In this document: in pieces, positions 10,462 through 19,146 of the stretch
Numbering within the stretch: position 1 is the stretch's first letter
Layout of the letters: each line of letters begins with the position of its first letter
Source of the DNA: PALSA-1006 sp963733265
Lineage (GTDB): Bacteria; Pseudomonadota; Gammaproteobacteria; Burkholderiales; Gallionellaceae
DNA: 64,000 nt
Direction: 5' to 3'
Assembly (NCBI GenBank): GCA_963733265.1
Contig: CAVTCF010000003.1
Coordinates: 372,001 to 436,000 of the forward strand
The notes under the pieces: model-generated
The model's input: the letters and a program-made list of their open reading frames with translations, nothing else
Told to the model about the DNA's origin: nothing
Database searches by the model: none
Translations under genes and position numbers: made by a program

Positions 10462-10801
10462 CTTGGATTAATTTTTTTACCGCGCACTGGTTAATTTCTT
10501 CCACAATTCGTTGCCGCTGTATTGAGTTGATCCGTTCAGGGAATCTCACTTCAGTCTCCAGGCGCTTGGGGAATAGCGTATTACCAGCCCTCACTATAGG
10601 TATAAAATTAATCTCTATCCCTTCCGCACTAATGTCCAGCGACTTACAAGCCTTGCGCGCATAAACACCTGCACAACCGGCAATGGCAGCATAGGCGGCC
10701 TCCAAAGGATTGGGCAAGCTACCGTCAATCCCGTAATTGATGTTATGGCTCTTATACCGAACACTTATTTGGTTACCATCATCAAGTTTTAACTGGTACA
10801 T
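10409..10801 (-). CDS. OsmC/Ohr-family protein
   Basis: A 130-residue OsmC-like protein. It shows the typical NPLEAAYAAIAGCAGVYARKACKSL helix, where the Cys of GCAG aligns with the first redox cysteine of the family. There is a second Cys in the VEEINQCAVKKLI segment. OsmC proteins reduce organic peroxides; this small type is often annotated only as OsmC family. The last ten or so residues may be altered because the downstream RND fragment begins inside the gene. AAGGATTC precedes the ATG by a short distance. Confidence 0.75.
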   Translation of the reverse strand: MYQLKLDDGNQISVRYKSHNINYGIDGSLPNPLEAAYAAIAGCAGVYARKACKSLDISAEGIEINFIPIVRAGNTLFPKRLETEVRFPERINSIQRQRIVEEINQCAVKKLIQDGASIKFVTTDRVPDLS

Positions 10802-11145
10802 AAAGAATCCTTTAATATTATGAAATTCTAATATAGCATATAATTTTGTAGATGTGTATGTTCAAACAAGAAGAATAGTCAGACAGTCACCGCGTATCCG
10901 TTTGGAAAGCCAGTGTCGACCAAGCAGTTTGAAGCATTACTGTTGATGTTGATTTGTTGAGTGACTGCTATCAGGTAGGGAGTTTTGATGGTCGAAAGGC
11001 AACTTTGGGCTGATTGTGTTGAAAAACTATGTCTGAAAGCTGCCACTCACCAAAGATATACGCTCCAACATTTCTAATTCGCTTCAGAGTCTTTCCCTAG
11101 CTATAACACGATGGGGAGCAAAGCTTGTAACAAAACATAAACAGA

Positions 11146-11161
11146 TGTCAGATTAAAAACA
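11146..11161 (+). promoter_or_regulatory. NifA-type upstream activator site
   Basis: TGT-N10-ACA (TGTCAGATTAAAAACA), the NifA consensus, centred about 90 bp upstream of a sigma54 promoter. A weaker copy (TGT-N10-AAA) starts 20 bp earlier at 11126, giving the tandem spacing also seen in two other promoters of this window. Confidence 0.6.
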
Positions 11162-11173
11162 AATTGGCGTTTT

Positions 11174-11197
11174 CGTTACAACTAACTGTATATAACG
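11174..11197 (+). promoter_or_regulatory. ModE-like operator
   Basis: A 24-bp element, CGTTACAA-N8-ATATAACG. The right half matches the ModE half-site exactly, and the left half keeps CGTTA. It lies between the NifA-type site and the sigma54 promoter. A ModE repressor gene is present in the window (50344-51147). Confidence 0.55.
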
Positions 11198-11244
11198 TCA
11201 ATTGATTTGTTAATATATTATTTATTAAACAAGTTGATAGATTG

Positions 11245-11260
11245 TGGCATGTCAATTGCA
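11245..11260 (+). promoter_or_regulatory. Sigma54 promoter of the outer-membrane protein gene
   Basis: TGGCATGTCAATTGCA, a very close match to the -24/-12 consensus TGGCACG-N4-TTGCA. It lies 64 bp before the ATG at 11324. Confidence 0.75.
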
Positions 11261-11323
11261 AATGCAAATTAACGATATTTACTTAGGTATATGTCCAATT
11301 ACATCTCACATAGGAGTGGCAAA

Positions 11324-12556
11324 ATGACTACGAACTTCAAATTCAATCTTCTGTTAAAAGAATGTCCCTGCAAACTTGTTTCAATTGAAAAATCTGGAAC
11401 AAAATCCGCTTCACTTGCTACCTTGTATTTATTTACTGCTTTGACTGTTTCGACATCTGCATTAGCAGAAGAAATATCAACTGCACAATCTGCATCGATA
11501 GAAAGCAGCCCAACCAAGCACCAAATGAGCGATCACAATCACGGCAACGCACCGGCTGGAGTACACGGAGCTGAATTGATTGGTTCGGGAAGTTTCGGCT
11601 TCAGCTATACACCCATGTTTATGCACATGTCAGATAACTACATTGGTTCATCGACAGTCTCGTCTCAAACAATCGTTACAACGATACCGTCGCAGATGAC
11701 GATGGCTAACGGTATGGGAATGCCAATGGCAGAAATGTACCGAGTTGTCCCAACATCAATGGATACGCAATCCCATATGTTTAATTTTATGTACGGAGTG
11801 AACGAAAGTCTCAATTTAATGATCATGGCATCTTATCAACAAAAGTCCATGACAATGACTACCTATTCAGGCTCCAGTGGCACGACAGTGCTTGGCAGCA
11901 GTTTAGCGACAACTTTAGGTCTCGGGGATACGGCAATTAGTTCCTTGTGGCGTATTTTCAAAGATACCTCCAACGATGCAAATTTAAATTTTGGAGTGAG
12001 CTTGCCAACAGGTAGCAGAACAGAAAATATCACCATGTTAAGTCCAATGCTTGGCGCGATGAATATGCCGATGTATATGAGCATGCGTGCAAGTTACGGA
12101 ATGCAATTGGGTACAGGCACTTATGATGTATTGTCAGGATTAACTTTCCTCAATCACACAAACAAATGGACATGGGGTGCGGCGTGGCGTGGCAGGTTTG
12201 CACTAGGCAATAACACTGAAGGTTACCATTATGGGGATTTGAATGAAGTGACTGGTTGGGGTGGATACACATATTCTCCCGGTTTAACTTGGAGCGCCCG
12301 TATTGTGGAAGGACATCAAAACCAAATTCATGGTTCCGATCCAATGATTACCGGCTTGATGCAAGGAACAAACCCAAGCTTCTATGGCGGAACTCACACT
12401 GATCTTCTTGGCGGAGTCGAAATCGCAGGCGGCCCGTGGGGATTCAAGAACAAACACCTTGCATTGGAAGCGGGTGAAACGGTTATCCAGAATTTGTACG
12501 GTCCTCAATTGGGTCGTTCGTGGGTAGTCAATTTGGCACTCGGTGCGTCCTTATAA
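11324..12556 (+). CDS. Met-rich outer-membrane beta-barrel protein
   Basis: About 410 residues. A signal-like hydrophobic segment ends near LTVSTSALA, followed by a mature start with Met/His-rich sequence (HQMSDHNHGNAPAGVHG). The rest is beta-strand-like with alternating hydrophobic and aromatic residues and ends in a barrel-type strand (SWVVNLALGASL). Met-rich patches such as MFMHMS, MTMANGMGMPMAEM and MLGAMNMPMYMSM suggest soft-metal contact. It resembles the transporter-annotated outer-membrane proteins found next to copper genes; the substrate is unknown. The start ATG at 11324 is preceded by AGGAG. Its promoter has sigma54, NifA-type and ModE-like sites, which is unusual for a porin. The cytochrome c'-like gene follows and may be co-transcribed. 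Confidence 0.65.
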   Translation: MTTNFKFNLLLKECPCKLVSIEKSGTKSASLATLYLFTALTVSTSALAEEISTAQSASIESSPTKHQMSDHNHGNAPAGVHGAELIGSGSFGFSYTPMFMHMSDNYIGSSTVSSQTIVTTIPSQMTMANGMGMPMAEMYRVVPTSMDTQSHMFNFMYGVNESLNLMIMASYQQKSMTMTTYSGSSGTTVLGSSLATTLGLGDTAISSLWRIFKDTSNDANLNFGVSLPTGSRTENITMLSPMLGAMNMPMYMSMRASYGMQLGTGTYDVLSGLTFLNHTNKWTWGAAWRGRFALGNNTEGYHYGDLNEVTGWGGYTYSPGLTWSARIVEGHQNQIHGSDPMITGLMQGTNPSFYGGTHTDLLGGVEIAGGPWGFKNKHLALEAGETVIQNLYGPQLGRSWVVNLALGASL

Positions 12557-12631
12557 TTTATACTGCAGTTGTATTGGTGACTCTACAACTACAGTTAACT
12601 TTGGATTAATCAAAATATTGAGAAAGCAATT

Positions 12632-13168
12632 ATGAAATATATTTCTTGTCTACTGTTATGCCTTATCTTCAACGCTAGCGTCTATGCCGAAGAAACCATG
12701 ACTCATATGCAACACATGAGTGCGGCTGCCAGCGACAATCGCGAACTATTGAATTACCCACCAGACGTTAGAACCCATGCATTGGCTAACATGAGAAGTC
12801 ATCTGCAAGCATTGGCTGAAGTCATGGATGCCTTTGCCAATGCGAAATATATCGAAGCCGCAGATATCGCAGATAATCGTCTTGGAATGAATTCACAAGG
12901 TGCTGCTGGATGCAGGCCAGATAGCATGAAGATGGGAATGAATATGTCATCAATGACAGAAGCGGATCATCTTAATCATCAAATGGCGTTACTGATGCCT
13001 GACAAAATGCGAGAGCTGGGGCAGCACATGCACAATTCTGCCAATGAGTTTGCAACCAGAGCACGAGATGCCGCCAAGGATAATAAGAACATCAAGGAGG
13101 CCGCTGTCGCGCTCGCTAAAATTACTCAAAATTGCGTTGCGTGTCATGAGGTTTACCGAATGCAATAG
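12632..13168 (+). CDS. Cytochrome c'-like periplasmic protein
   Basis: A 178-residue protein with a clear Sec signal peptide (MKYISCLLLCLIFNASVYA) and a single C-terminal haem c site, CVACHEVYRMQ, the position and spacing of cytochrome c' and cytochrome c-556 four-helix proteins. The middle is helical and Met-rich (HMQHMSAAASDN, KMGMNMSSMTEADHLNHQM). Cytochromes c' bind NO or carry electrons; the Met-rich part could bind copper or another soft metal. It starts about 75 bp after the outer-membrane protein gene and shares its Met-rich character, so the two may work together. Confidence 0.75.
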   Translation: MKYISCLLLCLIFNASVYAEETMTHMQHMSAAASDNRELLNYPPDVRTHALANMRSHLQALAEVMDAFANAKYIEAADIADNRLGMNSQGAAGCRPDSMKMGMNMSSMTEADHLNHQMALLMPDKMRELGQHMHNSANEFATRARDAAKDNKNIKEAAVALAKITQNCVACHEVYRMQ

Positions 13169-13289
13169 TTATAATCATAATTTGGCCTTCATGCCGATAA
13201 TTTAACTCGGTGTTTACTGTAGTCCGATATTAGTACTTCAGAGTTAAAATATGGAATCAAGAAGTACTTAATACGATCTCTCAACTATT

Positions 13290-13676
13290 ATGAAAATTGC
13301 TATTGCCAGTAAAGACAATTGGAAAAAGGTTTCTGGTCACGCAGGACAAACTAAAGATTGGCTAATATTTGACTGCGAACCGGGTAAGCCAATCCCTGAA
13401 CCTCAACACATTCAACTTGGCAAAGAGCAATTGCCACACCATTTTCAGGATGATGGTCCGCATCCCCTGCAGGGCGTCGAAATTTTTATTGCTGCCAGTG
13501 CCGGTGACGGTTATGTCCGCCATATGCAGAAATGGGGTGCTCAGGTTCTTTTAACGGGTGAGGATGATCCAATTCTAGCGTTGAAAAAAATATTGAATGG
13601 TGAGGCGTTGCCGGAATCTCGATTCGATATCACAACCACACTTTGCAAAATTCGCGATCTTTTCTCAAAATATTAA
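13290..13676 (+). CDS. NifX/NifB-C-terminal-like cofactor-binding protein
   Basis: A 128-residue protein of the dinitrogenase iron-molybdenum cofactor-binding fold. It starts directly with the first strand (MKIAIASKDNWKKVSGHAGQTKDW), where G-H-A-G replaces the usual H-F-G loop. A region rich in His (LPHHFQDDGPHPL) follows, then the core GVEIFIAASAGDGYVRHMQKWG. Members of this family hold nitrogenase cofactor or its precursors. It lies between the Met-rich pair and the vnfEN operon, on the same strand. Five such proteins occur in the window. Confidence 0.75.
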   Translation: MKIAIASKDNWKKVSGHAGQTKDWLIFDCEPGKPIPEPQHIQLGKEQLPHHFQDDGPHPLQGVEIFIAASAGDGYVRHMQKWGAQVLLTGEDDPILALKKILNGEALPESRFDITTTLCKIRDLFSKY

Positions 13677-13781
13677 GATAGCGAACAATATTTCGGGCAA
13701 AGTTAAAAGCATCTATTGCGCCTGATTAAAACAATCCTACTCACTATCTGAATGGTTTTCTCGAAAGCTGAATTCGAGAAT

Positions 13782-13815
13782 GTTCAATAAAGTATTCAAT
13801 CGTACGCGAATGTAC
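13782..13815 (+). promoter_or_regulatory. Tandem VnfA-type activator sites
   Basis: A perfect dyad GTAC-GCGAAT-GTAC at 13802-13815 and a weaker one, GTTC-N6-GTAT, at 13782-13795, exactly 20 bp apart. VnfA of Azotobacter vinelandii is known to bind GTAC-N6-GTAC/GAAC dyads upstream of its sigma54 promoters. The site lies about 210 bp upstream of the -24 element. Confidence 0.7.
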
Positions 13816-14021
13816 GAATGGCGATTGAATTAGCAAAGAATGGCTTCCCTCTAAGTTTAAATAGTCAACTCAAATACCAAAGTTAAAGCAAAGTTAAAAT
13901 TAATTCGTGTATCTGAATTCATTGATTCAATGTAATTTTATTTTAAATTCGCTTGATCAAGATCGTTGATCTACATATTTGTATCAAGAATAATCTACTG
14001 AAATATCTATTTCTCCTTCCT

Positions 14022-14037
14022 TGGCTCAGAGTTTGCT
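14022..14037 (+). promoter_or_regulatory. Sigma54 promoter of the vnfEN operon
   Basis: TGGCTCAGAGTTTGCT has the invariant GG and GC at correct spacing. It is 83 bp before the first gene of the operon. Confidence 0.7.
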
Positions 14038-14119
14038 AATAATTAATTGCATTTGAAGCAAAACAGTTTTTTCAGGTTGTGAAGCGAGCATCGGCTTCAG
14101 CCAAAATTAGTAGAAGGAA

Positions 14120-14533
14120 ATGAAAGCAATGCAAAACAACATATCAACTGCCGCGAATCAACAACGACCAGTATCGACTTGTGGTTCTTGCAAGATATGC
14201 ACTATTCATCTTGAGCAACTGTGTTACGCGCGTGCCTGGTGGTTTAGGGTTTTTCGCGAAATTTTGGCTACCGGAATTCGCTGTTTTGCGTTTTTTTATG
14301 GCATTCGCGCTGATCAATACACCATGCGTTCATCCATGTGCAAAAAATGCCTGCGTTTTCGCAAGAATATTCTTAAAGAAAAGTCTGGCGTTTTTAACTG
14401 GATGGATGGCTATCTCAATCCGATGTTCAACCGGGTTCGCGATTCGTTGTTGAGCGAACAGGAAAAAGAAAATGCCAGAAGGCTGGCTGTTTTGTCAGGC
14501 GACTCAAGCTTTACCATGCAAAGTAAAACATAA
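14120..14533 (+). CDS. Small Cys-rich protein preceding vnfE
   Basis: A 137-residue protein whose family I do not recognise. The N-terminal part has a cysteine cluster CGSCKICTIHLEQLC, the middle has a hydrophobic stretch (FREILATGIRCFAFFYGI), then MCKKCLRFRKN, so five or more cysteines could bind a metal or Fe-S cluster. The C-terminal third is charged and helical. It is the first gene after the sigma54 promoter and ends 35 bp before vnfE, so it belongs to the vnfEN operon. The start could also be ATG 14129, which is better spaced from the AAGGA at 14114-14118. A role in cofactor assembly is inferred from position only. Confidence 0.6.
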   Translation: MKAMQNNISTAANQQRPVSTCGSCKICTIHLEQLCYARAWWFRVFREILATGIRCFAFFYGIRADQYTMRSSMCKKCLRFRKNILKEKSGVFNWMDGYLNPMFNRVRDSLLSEQEKENARRLAVLSGDSSFTMQSKT

Positions 14534-14568
14534 CACTTTATTTTTGTTTTCAGAACCGGAGATTAATC

Positions 14569-15966
14569 ATGAATCCAAATGAAATTCAGGCGCTTCTTGA
14601 TGAGCCTGCTTGTGCGCACAACACCAAGGGGAAAAGCGGTTGCGCCAAATCAAAGCCAGGTGCTACTCAAGGTGGGTGTGCTTTTGACGGTGCACAGATT
14701 GCACTGCTTCCTATTGCCGATGTGGCTCACATAGTCCATGGCCCGATTGGTTGTGCGGGGAGTTCATGGGATGCACGGGGAACGCGATCATCCGGCCCTG
14801 ATATGTATCGTACCGGTATGACTACCGATCTTTCGGATATTGATGTGGTCATGGGGCGCGGCGAGAAAAAGTTATTTCATGCCATCAAAAATGCTGTGAG
14901 CCGATATAAACCGGCAGCCGTTTTTGTCTATAACACTTGTGTCCCTGCGCTGCATGGAGACGATATAGACGCTGTGGCGAAAGAGGCTGCCAAGCGCTGG
15001 GGCGTACCGGTTATTCCGGTTGATTGCGCGGGATTTTATGGAAGCAAAAGTTTGGGCAACCGCATCGGCGGTGAAACCCTGTACCGCCATGTGATCGGGA
15101 CGGCAGAACCTGAACCAGTGCCCCCACACCCTGAGGGAATCCGTACTCATATGATAAACCTGATTGGTGAATACAATATTGTGGGAGAGTTCTGGCAGGT
15201 GGCGCCGCTATTCGACGAACTCGGTCTGCGTATTATTTGCACCTTGTCGGGTGATGCCAGATTCCGCGAAGTGCAAAGCATGCATAGAGCAGAAGCGAAT
15301 ATGGTGGTGTGCTCCAAGGCTATGTTGAACGTGGCGCGCAAATTAAAAGATGACTACGGAGCGCCATTTTTTGAGGGCAGCTTTTACGGCATTGTGGATA
15401 CGTCAAAAGCCTTACGAGATTTTGCAACTCTCCTTGCAGACCCGGATTTGCAAGCTCGGACTGAAGCATTGATACAGCGGGAAGAAGCCAAGGCAAAACT
15501 AGCTTTAGCACCTTGGCGTGAACGTTTGCAAGGCAAGCGCGCGCTTATTTTTTCCGGTGGTGTTAAATCATGGTCGATAGTGTCCGCACTTCAGGATCTT
15601 GGCATGACAGTGGTGGCAACCGGTACCGAAAAATCTACCGAGGAAGATAAAGAACGTATTCGCGAGTTGATGGGGCCGGATGCTGAGATGATCAGCGATA
15701 ACGATCAGGGCGCACTAATGGAGACATGCCGCGAAAAAAATATCGATATTCTTTTTGCCGGTGGTCGATATTTGTACCCGGCACTCAAGTCGCGTCTTGC
15801 TTTTCTGGATATTAACCACGAACGCGATTTTGGTTATGAGGGCTATGCCGGCATAGTTGAGTTGGCAAAACAAATTGCCTTCGCCGTTGACAATCCGATC
15901 TGGAAAAATATTCAACAAACACCATCATGGAGAAAACTCCGGGTGGCTGATGCCGTCGGTATTTAA
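14569..15966 (+). CDS. vnfE: V-nitrogenase cofactor scaffold VnfE
   Basis: A 465-residue NifE-family protein, alpha-like half of the VnfEN scaffold on which the NifB-cofactor is matured toward FeV-cofactor. Conserved cysteines sit in GGCAFDGA, GPIGCAGSSWDARG and YNTCVPALHGDD, where NifE binds its cluster. Further family segments are GEYNIVGEFWQVAPLFDELGLRI and FAGGRYLYPALKSRLAFLDINHERDFGYEGYAG. The N-terminal 35 residues contain extra cysteines (CAHNTKGKSGC). The vnf rather than nif assignment rests on the VnfA site upstream, on absence of nifDK, and on vnfH/vnfDGK close by. RBS-like CCGGAGA lies upstream. Confidence 0.85.
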   Translation: MNPNEIQALLDEPACAHNTKGKSGCAKSKPGATQGGCAFDGAQIALLPIADVAHIVHGPIGCAGSSWDARGTRSSGPDMYRTGMTTDLSDIDVVMGRGEKKLFHAIKNAVSRYKPAAVFVYNTCVPALHGDDIDAVAKEAAKRWGVPVIPVDCAGFYGSKSLGNRIGGETLYRHVIGTAEPEPVPPHPEGIRTHMINLIGEYNIVGEFWQVAPLFDELGLRIICTLSGDARFREVQSMHRAEANMVVCSKAMLNVARKLKDDYGAPFFEGSFYGIVDTSKALRDFATLLADPDLQARTEALIQREEAKAKLALAPWRERLQGKRALIFSGGVKSWSIVSALQDLGMTVVATGTEKSTEEDKERIRELMGPDAEMISDNDQGALMETCREKNIDILFAGGRYLYPALKSRLAFLDINHERDFGYEGYAGIVELAKQIAFAVDNPIWKNIQQTPSWRKLRVADAVGI

Positions 15967-15985
15967 AGTCTGAATTTAAGGAGCC

Positions 15986-17377
15986 ATGATGACTACAGTT
16001 TATGTTTCACACAAGCCGTTGGTAGTTAACCCGCTCAAAGTCAGCCAGCCCATGGGGGCGACATTGGCGCTGTTGGGACTTGATCAGTCATTGGCTTTGC
16101 AGCACGGTGCTCAAGGATGTACGGCTTTCGGCAAGGTTTTCTTCACCCGCCATTTTCGCGAGCCTATTCCCCTGCAAACGACAGCGATGGATCAAGTGGC
16201 GACCGTGATGGGGGCAGATCACAATGTGGTGGAAGCATTAAGTACTGTGATCACAAGCAATCATCCCGAAATCGTCGGCTTAATGACGACAGGTTTGAGT
16301 GAAACACAGGGGACGGATATTTTGCGCACAGTCAAAGAGTTTCGCGCTGCTTGTCCTGAGTTAGCTGATGTCACTATTGTTCCGATCAGTACTCCCGATA
16401 CTCAGGGCAGTTTGGAAAGTGGCTATGCTCGGGCTGTGGAAGCAATCATTTCGACTATGGTGCCGGAGACACGCGTGCCCGGTTTTCGCTCAAGGCATGT
16501 CAATGTTCTATTGTCATCCATGCTGACCCCCGGCGATGTGAATGCGCTCAGAGAGTGGATTGAAGCTTTCGGACTAACCGCAATCATGTTACCGGACTTG
16601 GGGAGTTCTTTGGACGGCAATCTGGACGAGTCTGGATACAGTACGGTAAGCGGAGGCGGGGTTTCCCGCAATGAGATTGTCGCCATGGGCAAGTCGGCTG
16701 CCACTTTGGTGGTGGGTTCTTCACTCTATCCGGCCGCCGATTTGTTGAAAGAACGAACCGGCGTGAAGGATTTCCGCTTTCATGGATTAATGGGAGTGAA
16801 TGCCTGTGATGAATTTATTCAGGCTCTCGTAGATATTTCCGGACGACAAGTTCCTGCCAATATCGAACGTCAGCGCTTGCAGTTACTGGATGCGATGGTG
16901 GATACGCACTTTGTATTGGGTACCGCACGGATAGCAATAGCGACAGACCCTGACCCGCTCGGAATGCTGTCCCGTTTCTTGATCGAGGTGGGTGTCAACG
17001 TGGTTGCAGCGGTTGCATCCGCTAAAACAGAAAGTTTGGAATCACTGCTATTGGAAAACGTAACAGTAGGCGATCTGGAAGATTTGGAAGATGCCGCGCG
17101 CGAGGAAGATGTTCATATACTGATTAGTAATTCGCATGCGGAACAAAGCGCGCAGCGTCTGGGAATCCCATTGATGCGAGTTGGCTTCCCGCAATACGAC
17201 TGGTATGGGGGGTACTCACGCCAATGGATTGGATATAGCGGCAGCCGTCAGGCTTTGTTCGACATGGCTAATTTCTGTGTTGGACAGCGCCGCGAAATTA
17301 CGCCGTTTAGATCGTTGTATTGGGAAGGGGCGTCCCGCTCTACCGAAACGGTCGGGTTGCGTGCCGCATTAAATTAA
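15986..17377 (+). CDS. vnfN: V-nitrogenase cofactor scaffold VnfN
   Basis: A 463-residue NifN-family protein, partner of VnfE. Family landmarks are NPLKVSQPMGATLALLG near the start, the cysteine in HGAQGCTAFGKVFFTRHFREP, TTGLSETQGTDI and the C-terminal RVGFPQYDWYGGYSRQWIGYSGSRQAL. Only one of the usual beta-subunit cluster cysteines is evident, which is normal for NifN. The gene starts 20 bp after vnfE with AAGGAG before the first of two consecutive ATGs. It functions in the cytoplasm as a heterotetramer with VnfE. Confidence 0.85.
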   Translation: MMTTVYVSHKPLVVNPLKVSQPMGATLALLGLDQSLALQHGAQGCTAFGKVFFTRHFREPIPLQTTAMDQVATVMGADHNVVEALSTVITSNHPEIVGLMTTGLSETQGTDILRTVKEFRAACPELADVTIVPISTPDTQGSLESGYARAVEAIISTMVPETRVPGFRSRHVNVLLSSMLTPGDVNALREWIEAFGLTAIMLPDLGSSLDGNLDESGYSTVSGGGVSRNEIVAMGKSAATLVVGSSLYPAADLLKERTGVKDFRFHGLMGVNACDEFIQALVDISGRQVPANIERQRLQLLDAMVDTHFVLGTARIAIATDPDPLGMLSRFLIEVGVNVVAAVASAKTESLESLLLENVTVGDLEDLEDAAREEDVHILISNSHAEQSAQRLGIPLMRVGFPQYDWYGGYSRQWIGYSGSRQALFDMANFCVGQRREITPFRSLYWEGASRSTETVGLRAALN

Positions 17378-17392
17378 CCGGGGAGATATTCT

Positions 17393-17917
17393 ATGTTACG
17401 TCTTGCATTTGCGACTACTGATCAACAGAAAGTTGATTTACATTTTGGTGCTTCTGAGCGCATTGTGATTTTTGAGGTCTCCGAAGGACAAGCTGAACTG
17501 GTTGAGATAGGCGAGTTTAATAAAGCGGAAATGAAAGGTGCCTATAAGGATAAAGAGTTGGAAGCGATGGGTATTACCCGCTTACCAACACAACCTTATG
17601 CGCCATCTCCGGAAGAAGTGGGGCCGCCTTCAGACAAGCCGCCAGAGGACAAGGTAATTCCTAAACTGGAATTTATAAAGGGATGCTCAGCGGTCTATGC
17701 CGCATCTATTGGTGCGTCCTCAATCAAACGGTTAATGTCCATGAATGTTCAGCCTATCATCGTCGATAACGGCTATGCGATTATTGATCTGCTCAATCAA
17801 GTGAATAATGCACTGCGCAACGGCGGATTAGCGTGGGTGGAACGGGCGGTTGCGCGAGGAAATAAATCCCCGGATCGTTTCGTCGAAATGGCTAAAGAGG
17901 AATGGCAGGAAAGTTAA
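17393..17917 (+). CDS. vnfX: FeV-cofactor carrier VnfX (NifX family)
   Basis: A 174-residue NifX-fold protein. The core starts LRLAFATTDQQKVDLHFGASERIVIFEV, with the family H-F-G-A loop, and continues through KGCSAVYAASIGASSIKRLMSMNVQPIIVDNG. A Pro-rich insertion (residues about 60-85, PYAPSPEEVGPPSDKPPEDK) lengthens it compared with plain NifX. The C-terminus is basic. In Azotobacter VnfX holds V-containing cofactor precursors between VnfEN and the apo-enzyme. Third gene after vnfEN, 15 bp after vnfN, GGGGAG before the ATG. Its position supports the VnfX name. Confidence 0.8.
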   Translation: MLRLAFATTDQQKVDLHFGASERIVIFEVSEGQAELVEIGEFNKAEMKGAYKDKELEAMGITRLPTQPYAPSPEEVGPPSDKPPEDKVIPKLEFIKGCSAVYAASIGASSIKRLMSMNVQPIIVDNGYAIIDLLNQVNNALRNGGLAWVERAVARGNKSPDRFVEMAKEEWQES

Positions 17918-17961
17918 GGCTGCGCGTTCAATTGGGAATTTGCTGAATTACGAAATTGAAC

Positions 17962-18004
17962 GTACGTAGATGAACACAGAATACTGAAGCGTACTTCTTG
18001 GAAC
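17962..18004 (+). promoter_or_regulatory. Two VnfA-type sites upstream of vnfH
   Basis: GTAC-GTAGAT-GAAC at 17962-17975 and GTAC-TTCTTG-GAAC at 17991-18004, 29 bp apart. Both match the VnfA dyad variant ending in GAAC. They lie 110-150 bp upstream of the -24 element. Confidence 0.7.
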
Positions 18005-18113
18005 GATGAAATAGTTTGATGTGATGAAAAAAGCAGTCTGAATGTTTGTAACCGAGTACGCCAATTGATTCGTTGCAAGGGTTGTGATGAGTAAACCTGA
18101 GTTTATGCAATGC

Positions 18114-18129
18114 TGGCATGTGCCTTGCT
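18114..18129 (+). promoter_or_regulatory. Sigma54 promoter of vnfH
   Basis: TGGCATGTGCCTTGCT, a near-consensus -24/-12 element, 64 bp before the vnfH start codon. Confidence 0.8.
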
Positions 18130-18192
18130 AATGCAAGATATAGCGCAAGCTGTTTTAACTAATATTTTTTAATTCTTTAAGGAGAATTCATT

Positions 18193-19077
18193 ATGACAAA
18201 TCTTCGTCAATGTGCGATCTACGGTAAAGGCGGTATCGGTAAATCGACCACCACTCAAAACCTAGTAGCTGCTCTTGCTGAAGCTGGCAAGAAAGTTCTT
18301 ATTGTTGGCTGCGATCCAAAAGCTGACTCAACACGTTTGATCCTGCACTCCAAGGCACAAAACTCGGTGATGGAGCTGGCTGCTGAAGCCGGTAGCGTTG
18401 AGGATCTGGAATTAGATGATGTTCTATCTGTTGGTTATGGTGGTGTAATGTGCGTTGAATCCGGCGGTCCTGAGCCCGGTGTTGGTTGCGCTGGTCGCGG
18501 TGTAATTACCGCCATCAACTTCCTCGAAGAAGAAGGCGCTTACGAAGAAGATCTAGACTTTGTATTCTACGATGTGCTGGGTGATGTTGTATGTGGTGGT
18601 TTTGCTATGCCGATTCGCGAAAACAAAGCTCAGGAAATCTACATCGTTTGTTCCGGCGAAATGATGGCGATGTATGCGGCTAACAACATTGCCAAGGGTA
18701 TCGTGAAGTATGCAAATTCGGGTAGCGTGCGTCTGGCTGGTCTGATCTGCAATTCACGCAAAACAGATCGTGAAGATGAACTGATTATGGCACTCGCTGA
18801 AAAATTAGGTACGCAGATGATTCACTTCGTGCCGCGTGACAACGCAGTGCAACACGCCGAGATCCGTCGTATGACAGTGATCGAATATGATCCTAAAGCA
18901 AAACAAGCGGATGAGTATCGTGCTCTGGCTCGCAAAATTATCGACAATAAATTATTCGTTATTCCAACGCCGGTAACAATGGACGAATTGGAAGCGTTAT
19001 TGATGGAATTCGGAATTATGGAAGCGGAAGATGAATCCATCATCGGTAAAAAGGCAAATGAATTAGCCGCAGCGTAA
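18193..19077 (+). CDS. vnfH: Nitrogenase iron protein VnfH
   Basis: A 294-residue Fe protein, the ATP-driven electron donor to dinitrogenase and helper in cofactor maturation. The P-loop GKGGIGKST (residues about 10-18), the cluster cysteines in GPEPGVGCAGRGVIT and VLGDVVCGGFAMP, and the ADP-ribosylation-type Arg in CAGRG are all present. Strong conservation extends to the C-terminus, which ends in KKANELAAA. NifH and VnfH cannot be separated by motif, but the VnfA sites upstream, the vnf-type ferredoxin next door and absence of nifDK point to VnfH. AAGGAG precedes the ATG. The codon usage looks highly optimised, as expected for an abundant protein. Confidence 0.9.
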   Translation: MTNLRQCAIYGKGGIGKSTTTQNLVAALAEAGKKVLIVGCDPKADSTRLILHSKAQNSVMELAAEAGSVEDLELDDVLSVGYGGVMCVESGGPEPGVGCAGRGVITAINFLEEEGAYEEDLDFVFYDVLGDVVCGGFAMPIRENKAQEIYIVCSGEMMAMYAANNIAKGIVKYANSGSVRLAGLICNSRKTDREDELIMALAEKLGTQMIHFVPRDNAVQHAEIRRMTVIEYDPKAKQADEYRALARKIIDNKLFVIPTPVTMDELEALLMEFGIMEAEDESIIGKKANELAAA

Positions 19078-19146
19078 TTGAAGGGTGTGCAGGCTGGGTT
19101 AACTCGGCCTGCATTAGCATGAAGAGAGAAACAAAAGGAATTAGGT

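Larger units (their letters stand above)
10802..11323. other. Intergenic region with sigma54/NifA/ModE-type control sites
   Basis: About 520 bp without a convincing gene. The left half (10880-11060) holds GGCTGATTGTGTTGAAAAACT, which resembles the ends of some insertion sequences, so this part may be an IS scar. The right half carries the promoter signals listed separately for the outer-membrane protein gene. Confidence 0.5.
13677..14119. other. vnfE operon promoter region
   Basis: About 440 AT-rich bp without a gene. It carries a VnfA-type dyad pair and a sigma54 promoter (listed separately), plus bent-looking A/T tracts between them that could bind IHF. Confidence 0.6.

Noticed and set aside
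10880..11060. Insertion-sequence end fragment
   Set aside because: A short string resembles IS ends, but no second end, target duplication or transposase piece is visible.
13945..13975. TTGATCAAGATCGTTGAT resembling an FNR box in the vnfE promoter
   Set aside because: Only one half-site is convincing, and similar AT-rich strings are common here.
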